From assembly GCF_029537395.1 (NCBI RefSeq), contig NZ_CP120677.1, positions 1 to 64,000 on the forward strand: DNA of 64,000 bases, read 5' to 3'. The first letter of the stretch is position 1; every line of letters begins with the position of its first letter. This DNA is from Tissierella sp. Yu-01. GTDB taxonomy: Bacteria > Bacillota > Clostridia > Tissierellales > Tissierellaceae. This document shows, in pieces, positions 60,110 to 64,000 of the stretch. The position numbers and the translations under genes are program-made. The notes below the pieces were generated by a model. It saw only the letters and a list, made by a program, of their open reading frames with translations. It searched no databases and had not been told where the DNA came from.

Positions 60110-60162
60110 ACAAGGCGAAAAGCAATAATTCTTGCCAATACTTAAACATGAAGGGTGAAACC

Positions 60163-60537
60163 GTGGATATAATTATTAGCAACTCAAATAAGAAACCAAT
60201 TTATGAGCAAATTACTTCCCAAATAAAAAATCAAATAATTACAGGAGAATTGAAGGAAGGGGACGCTCTTCCATCCATGAGATTATTAGCAAAAGAGCTA
60301 AGGATAAGTGTGATAACGACAAAGAGAGCGTATGAGGAATTGGAAAAGGATGGTTTTATTGAAACATCCACAGGAAGAGGAAGCTTCGTTGCCGGTAAAA
60401 ACATTGAATTTATAAAAGAAGAACAACTAAGGATAGCAGAAGAACACCTCTTTAAAAGTGTTGAAATCGCAAAAAGTAGTGGGATTTCTTTAGATGAGTT
60501 AATGGAAGTATTGAAAACTTTATATGAGGAGGAGTAA
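60163..60537 (+). CDS. GntR/YtrA-family transcriptional regulator
   Basis: 124 residues from the GTG at 60163 (AAGGGTG upstream). The longer frame to 60061 overlaps the promoter and operator and is rejected. A GntR winged helix reads PIYEQITSQIKNQIITGELKEGDALPSMRLLAKELRI and TTKRAYEELEKDGFIETSTGRGSFVAG, followed by a short helical tail, the YtrA subfamily form, which has no large ligand domain. These regulators control ABC exporter operons induced by wall-active agents. The next gene follows after 2 bases. Confidence 0.9.
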   Translation: MDIIISNSNKKPIYEQITSQIKNQIITGELKEGDALPSMRLLAKELRISVITTKRAYEELEKDGFIETSTGRGSFVAGKNIEFIKEEQLRIAEEHLFKSVEIAKSSGISLDELMEVLKTLYEEE

Positions 60538-60539
60538 GT

Positions 60540-61394
60540 ATGGATATTTTAAATGTAGAAAACTTATCTAAAAACTATAAAGACTTTAATCTAAATAATA
60601 TAAACTTCAATCTTCCAAAAGGATGCATTATGGGCCTTATTGGAGAAAATGGAGCAGGTAAAACGACTACAGTCAAGCTTATACTTAATCTAATTAAGAA
60701 GAATAGTGGTGCAATAAAAATATTTGGTTTTGATAATATTGTTGATGAGCAAAGAATAAAGCAGGATTTAGGTGTGGTGTTGGATGAAAGTTATTTTCAT
60801 GATAATTTGAAACCTAGGGAAATATCTTTAATAATGGATAATATCTATAAAGAATGGGATAAGGATATTTTCTTCAAATATCTCAAAAGATTTAAGCTTC
60901 CAGAGGATAAAGTTTTAAAGGATTATTCAAAAGGTATGAAGATGAAGCTATCAATAGCTGCTGCACTATCTCATAATCCTAAGCTATTGATATTAGATGA
61001 ACCTACAGGTGGTTTAGATCCTGTTGTCAGAAATGAAATTCTAGATATATTCTTGGATTTTATACAAGATGAAGAAAAGTCGATTTTATTTTCAACTCAT
61101 GTAACTAGTGACTTAGATAAAATAGCTGACTATATTACATTTCTACACGAAGGAAATCTAATATTATCTGAACCAAAGGATGATATTCTGAATAATTACG
61201 GAGTAGTTAAATGCAAAGCTGGGGATTTTGATAAACTAGATAAGAATCATATCATAAGCTATAGAAAAAATAGATTTGGTTATGAAGTGTTGATAAATAA
61301 TAAACAAAATAATAAGGGTGCGTACAATGATTTAATTATAGATTCTGTAAATTTAGAGGATGTAATGCTGTTTTATATTAGGAGGGATCAGTGA
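60540..61394 (+). CDS. ABC transporter ATP-binding protein
   Basis: 284 residues. Walker A GENGAGKTTT, signature YSKGMKMKLSIAAAL, Walker B LLILDEPTGGLDP, H-loop LFSTHVTSD. This is the YtrB/BcrA-type exporter ATPase regularly paired with a YtrA regulator and an ABC-2 permease. It powers export or membrane-protein extraction together with the next gene, with which its stop overlaps (TGATG). GAGGAG before the ATG. Confidence 0.92.
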   Translation: MDILNVENLSKNYKDFNLNNINFNLPKGCIMGLIGENGAGKTTTVKLILNLIKKNSGAIKIFGFDNIVDEQRIKQDLGVVLDESYFHDNLKPREISLIMDNIYKEWDKDIFFKYLKRFKLPEDKVLKDYSKGMKMKLSIAAALSHNPKLLILDEPTGGLDPVVRNEILDIFLDFIQDEEKSILFSTHVTSDLDKIADYITFLHEGNLILSEPKDDILNNYGVVKCKAGDFDKLDKNHIISYRKNRFGYEVLINNKQNNKGAYNDLIIDSVNLEDVMLFYIRRDQ

Positions 61395-62014
61395 TGAGAG
61401 GATTGATTATAAAAGACCTTTTAAATTTAAAGAAAAGTCTAAGTACCATATTGGTATTAATTGTTTTCTATTCTTTTATAGCATTTACAAGTGAAGATCC
61501 TAGTATGCTTATTGCAATGATTGCATTAGTACTTACTATGATGACAATAACATCAATAACCTATGACGATCTGGCAAAGTGGGATAAATATGCACTTGCA
61601 ATGCCTATAAGTAGAAAAGATATGGTTTTAAGTAAATATGTACTATCAATAATGCTTGCTCTTACTGGAGTAATAATTTCAACTGCTATTGCTTATATAA
61701 TGTTAACAATAAAAAGTGTTGATATATCAAATCTTTTATTGACTTCATATGCTATATTCTTAATATCTTTAACTTTTAGTAGTATTGTATTGCCACTAGT
61801 ATTCAAATTTGGTGTAGAGAAGAGTAGAATGATGATGATGGCAGTCATTGGTGCGCCAATGGCACTGGGGTATATATTATATCAATTGGGAATTAACTTG
61901 CCATCAGAAGAAGTTGTGTTAAGTACTTTAAAGATGTCACCTCTAATAGTTATAGCAATCCTATATCTATCATTTTATATCTCCTATAGGATTTTTAAGA
62001 ATAAGGATATGTAG
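61394..62014 (+). CDS. ABC-2 type permease
   Basis: 206 residues and six membrane helices (LSTILVLIVFYSFIAF, MLIAMIALVLTMMTI, IIMLA-like segments, LLTSYAIFLISLTFSSIVLPLVF, MMAVIGAPMALGYILY, PLIVIAILYLSFYI). The ABC-2 family element YDDLAKWDKYALAMPISRKDMVLSKY follows helix 2 and is characteristic. ATG at 61394 overlaps the ATPase stop, with AGGAGGG 7 bases upstream. It forms the membrane channel of the exporter. The operon ends at the terminator at 62029. Confidence 0.9.
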   Translation: MRGLIIKDLLNLKKSLSTILVLIVFYSFIAFTSEDPSMLIAMIALVLTMMTITSITYDDLAKWDKYALAMPISRKDMVLSKYVLSIMLALTGVIISTAIAYIMLTIKSVDISNLLLTSYAIFLISLTFSSIVLPLVFKFGVEKSRMMMMAVIGAPMALGYILYQLGINLPSEEVVLSTLKMSPLIVIAILYLSFYISYRIFKNKDM

Positions 62015-62028
62015 AAAGTAACTTTATG

Positions 62029-62066
62029 AGTTTTATTAGGACTTATCCTGATAAAACTTTTTTTGT
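62029..62066 (+). terminator. Terminator of the GntR-ABC operon
   Basis: AGTTTTATTAGGA (62029-62041) pairs with TCCTGATAAAACT (62046-62058), one mismatch, followed by TTTTTT. Confidence 0.8.
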
Positions 62067-62072
62067 TTTACC

Positions 62073-62171
62073 TTGAAAAAATTTGGCCCTTTTCAACTAT
62101 TTATGTCTTTAGGGCTTTTATTTATAGGATTGGTTTTAATATTTCTTTCAAGGTTTATTGATAGAAAGTAG
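62073..62171 (+). pseudogene. C-terminal remnant of a membrane permease
   Basis: A 32-codon frame in which the last 22 codons from an ATG at 62106 read MSLGLLFIGLVLIFLSRFIDRK, a single hydrophobic helix with a basic end. It looks like the tail of a deleted ABC permease, directly after the terminator of an ABC operon. No ribosome site. It might also be a tiny membrane peptide. Confidence 0.35.
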
Positions 62172-62180
62172 GTTGATGAA

Positions 62181-62681
62181 ATGAGAAAATTACTAATTAA
62201 AGTAATGATTATTATATTAATAATTCTAGTGTTAATAGGTGGAAAGAAAGTCTATGAGCAGGAAGCTAGAGAAAAACATTATATAAGTTTAATTGGACTA
62301 AGCATTCCTGAAAGCTCTATAACTATTGAATTTAGTGATAGTCATGGAGGATTCCATGGTGATGGGATATATTATGAAGTAATACAGCTGGATAAGGATG
62401 CTATTTCTTCATTTACTGAAAATGCACTAAATACAGGATCATGGGGAAGATTGCCCATGGATAAGGACCTAAGAAAGTTTATTCATGGTGAACACACTAA
62501 TAATTATTCCTATGGTGGATATGGAGAAATGATGCCTGAAGATATAGTATATGGATTATATTATTTCAAAGATAGATATAGAACCGGTGAGTATATCTTT
62601 GATAGGTCATCACAGAATTTCAATTTCGCTTTATTTGATATTAATAAAGGAAGATTGTATATTTTAAAATATGATTCATAA
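62181..62681 (+). CDS. Membrane-anchored protein, unknown
   Basis: 166 residues. One N-terminal helix (KVMIIILIILVLIGG) anchors an outer domain rich in Gly, Tyr and Asp (SHGGFHGDGIYYEV, NNYSYGGYGEMMPEDIVYG, YYFKDRYRTGEYIFD). I do not recognise the family, although the WGRLPMDKDLRKFI segment recurs in uncharacterised Firmicutes exported proteins. TAGGTTGATG is a weak ribosome site. The gene precedes two more small envelope genes. Confidence 0.6.
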   Translation: MRKLLIKVMIIILIILVLIGGKKVYEQEAREKHYISLIGLSIPESSITIEFSDSHGGFHGDGIYYEVIQLDKDAISSFTENALNTGSWGRLPMDKDLRKFIHGEHTNNYSYGGYGEMMPEDIVYGLYYFKDRYRTGEYIFDRSSQNFNFALFDINKGRLYILKYDS

Positions 62682-62817
62682 TGTAAAAGTTAATATTAAT
62701 GTTTAACTTTAAGTTGTGAGGAACTGTATTTATAGCCATTTTTATGTTTATGTTTAACTTGAACTTTTAGATTATTAAGGAGGTATAAAGAGAAGACTTT
62801 TAAAGGAAGGTGATATT

Positions 62818-62940
62818 ATGACGAGATATTTAATATTAATCGGGGCAGGAGTACTATATCTAAGTATATTCTCGTTAACTAAAAACATGCCACCAAATAC
62901 ATGTGATGGAGCAGCTTTGTTTGGAATACTTATTTCATAA
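62818..62940 (+). CDS. 40-residue membrane peptide
   Basis: A short frame with a good ribosome site (AAGGAAGG, 7 bases before the ATG): one hydrophobic helix (YLILIGAGVLYLSIFSL) and a polar KNMPPNTCDGAA loop with one Cys. The site and length fit a genuine small protein. Another AGGAGG at 62779 has no start codon after it. No family known. Confidence 0.45.
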   Translation: MTRYLILIGAGVLYLSIFSLTKNMPPNTCDGAALFGILIS

Positions 62941-63021
62941 AAATAACAAATAGGCACTTTATTATAAAATAAAAGTCATTTTTTTGAGAGACTTTGTAAC
63001 TATTTTGTAAACAGGAATTAA

Positions 63022-63050
63022 TTGACACCACTTCCAATTCATATTAGGAT
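63022..63050 (+). promoter_or_regulatory. Probable sigma-A promoter
   Basis: TTGACA (63022-63027), 17 bases, TAGGAT (63045-63050), a weak -10, 41 bases before the lipoprotein gene. Confidence 0.5.
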
Positions 63051-63090
63051 GAAACTAACAAGGTAGTATTGATATAAGGGGAGATGTTTA

Positions 63091-63582
63091 GTGAAAAGAT
63101 TTAAGCTACTTACAAATGTAGTATTAATAATAGCAATATTGAGTGTAGGCTGTACATCTACAAAGGAAGTGGGAATTGTTCTAGATGGAATTGATGTACC
63201 AGATGCTGTATTAACAGCAGCAAAGAATAGAGTACAGATAGTTTTTGACATGGATTTAGAGGAGTATCCGGATTATGGATATATAAATTGGAGAATAGAG
63301 TCCTTGGACTATAGTTATACATATGAAGACCTTGATGGTATGCAAATTGTTATTTACCAGATGAATTATGAATTTTTATCAGAATCACCAGAAAACATTA
63401 TCTTAGCTGGTGGTATGTATATAACAGAAGATAATTGGGTTATGCCAAACTATCCAAACAGCACCTTTCTTATATTTAAACAGGAAGATGATTCTCTAAT
63501 ATCTTTAGGAACTGTAATGATAAATGACTCAATTCCAGGAGAAGAAACCTTTACGGAAGATATTAGACGTATTATTAATTAA
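63091..63582 (+). CDS. Small lipoprotein, unknown
   Basis: 163 residues, GTG start after GGGGAGATG. Signal peptide with lipobox LSVGC (Cys at residue 21). The mature part has YPDYGYINWRIESLDYSYTYEDLDGMQIVIYQMNYEF (read in parts), suggesting a beta-sheet-rich domain, and ends SIPGEETFTEDIRRIIN. No known family. It is similar in size and style to other orphan lipoproteins of Clostridia. Followed by a small membrane-protein gene 35 bases on. Confidence 0.7.
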   Translation: MKRFKLLTNVVLIIAILSVGCTSTKEVGIVLDGIDVPDAVLTAAKNRVQIVFDMDLEEYPDYGYINWRIESLDYSYTYEDLDGMQIVIYQMNYEFLSESPENIILAGGMYITEDNWVMPNYPNSTFLIFKQEDDSLISLGTVMINDSIPGEETFTEDIRRIIN

Positions 63583-63617
63583 GTCAAATATTGACTTAAG
63601 TTATAGGGGGATCGTTT

Positions 63618-63920
63618 ATGAATCCATTTACAATATATTTATTTATCGTTGGAATCATCAATTTAATATTCGGTTACATGCGAAGATTTAGAGAGAAGGG
63701 TTTAATTATATGGCCAAAGGTTATAGCAGGTAAGGAAAAGGACTTTTTCAAATTAAGAGGAAATTTTGATATTTTATATGGGATGATTATGGTATTTTTA
63801 GGGTTATATTCTCACTTGTTTAGGCCAGATATATTTATTTTGCTTTTAATGGTAATTTCGATAATTATTATTTCGCATATGGTACTTCATTCGCTTTCAA
63901 AGAAAAACAAGATTTATTAG
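63618..63920 (+). CDS. Small membrane protein, unknown
   Basis: 100 residues with three hydrophobic segments (TIYLFIVGIINLIFGY, NFDILYGMIMVFLGLYSHLF, IFILLLMVISIIIISHMVL) and a charged loop KVIAGKEKDFFKLRG. The glycine/arginine pattern FGYMRRFREKG occurs in uncharacterised Firmicutes membrane proteins. AGGGGGAT precedes the ATG. The last 80 bases of the window, after its stop, end in AGGGGG, probably the ribosome site of a gene beyond the window. Confidence 0.65.
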   Translation: MNPFTIYLFIVGIINLIFGYMRRFREKGLIIWPKVIAGKEKDFFKLRGNFDILYGMIMVFLGLYSHLFRPDIFILLLMVISIIIISHMVLHSLSKKNKIY

Positions 63921-64000
63921 ATAATTAGTTGTTTTGTTTGATACGTATAAGTAGATTTATGTTCAACAATAACAAGTAAATTATTTTATTACATAGGGGG

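Noticed and set aside
60061-60162. Longer start for the GntR regulator
   Set aside because: It overlaps its own promoter and operator; GTG at 60163 gives the family N-terminus.
1-64000. CRISPR arrays, tRNA, rRNA or prophage structural genes
   Set aside because: No regularly spaced repeats, no cloverleaf-like or rRNA-like sequence and no phage gene sets were seen.

Overview
The window is about 70% A+T and carries only protein genes and small regulatory elements. I see no rRNA, tRNA or CRISPR array. Gene style (AGGAGG-type ribosome sites, frequent TTG and GTG starts, intrinsic terminators) and content (T-box leader, SpoVB-like flippase, SLH-domain wall proteins, DUF896, two DUF3787 proteins, an [FeFe]-hydrogenase-like protein, nitroreductases) point to an anaerobic, probably spore-forming, low-GC Gram-positive of the Clostridia/Tissierellia type. 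A finer placement would be a guess.

Layout. 1-2300: decayed DNA on the minus strand, with remnants of a DUF3810 gene and a TraX-family gene and two repeat-like elements. 2600-7130: a loose row of accessory genes (hydrolase, NUDIX, methyltransferase, GNAT, YgjP-like), several broken. 7159-8700: frameshifted SpoVB/MurJ-like flippase. 8825-10924: [FeFe]-hydrogenase-like iron-sulfur protein plus nitroreductase. 10950-14022: minus-strand operon of DUF6320, condensation-type acyltransferase (frameshifted) and esterase, with an ABC remnant. 14092-16496: soluble MCP-like sensor, DUF896, a possible small RNA and two broken genes. 16512-18377: T-box-controlled Na+/solute symporter. 18539-21085: flavodoxin, nitroreductase, phosphodiesterase and PH-domain protein. 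21127-24782: zinc transporter, aldehyde dehydrogenase, MATE pump. 25002-26841: ECF sigma/anti-sigma pair. 26888-28645: small DUF3787 proteins and a VanW protein. 28732-31772: molybdate uptake modC-B-A with a ModE-type regulator. 31991-34923: UppP and a GH18-SLH enzyme. 35115-40410: a second accessory row (split barrel, GNAT x2, NUDIX, DUF4256, methyltransferase, radical SAM). 40487-42212: a second ECF sigma/anti-sigma pair. 42445-44090: a broken IS110 element. 44246-54207: methyltransferase, YcdB-SLH protein, AIM24, double GNAT, lipoproteins, Asp-box protein, MATE pump. 54261-58505: ABC-F protein with an attenuator-like leader, then RecQ. 59004-63920: thioredoxin-reductase-like flavoprotein, GntR-ABC operon with a palindromic operator, small envelope proteins.

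The most notable regulatory signals read directly from the sequence are: matching ECF-type promoters (TGTAAC-N16/17-CGTTWA) before both sigma operons; a hairpin-plus-T-tract that contains the ribosome site of the ABC-F gene, with two tiny upstream ORFs; a 13-bp palindrome over the -10 of the GntR operon; a T-box whose tRNA-binding bulge reads TGGC; and a probable ATT start for modC. A second theme is that nearly all broken genes are broken by one-base changes, most of them in homopolymer runs, while the larger genes around them are intact.
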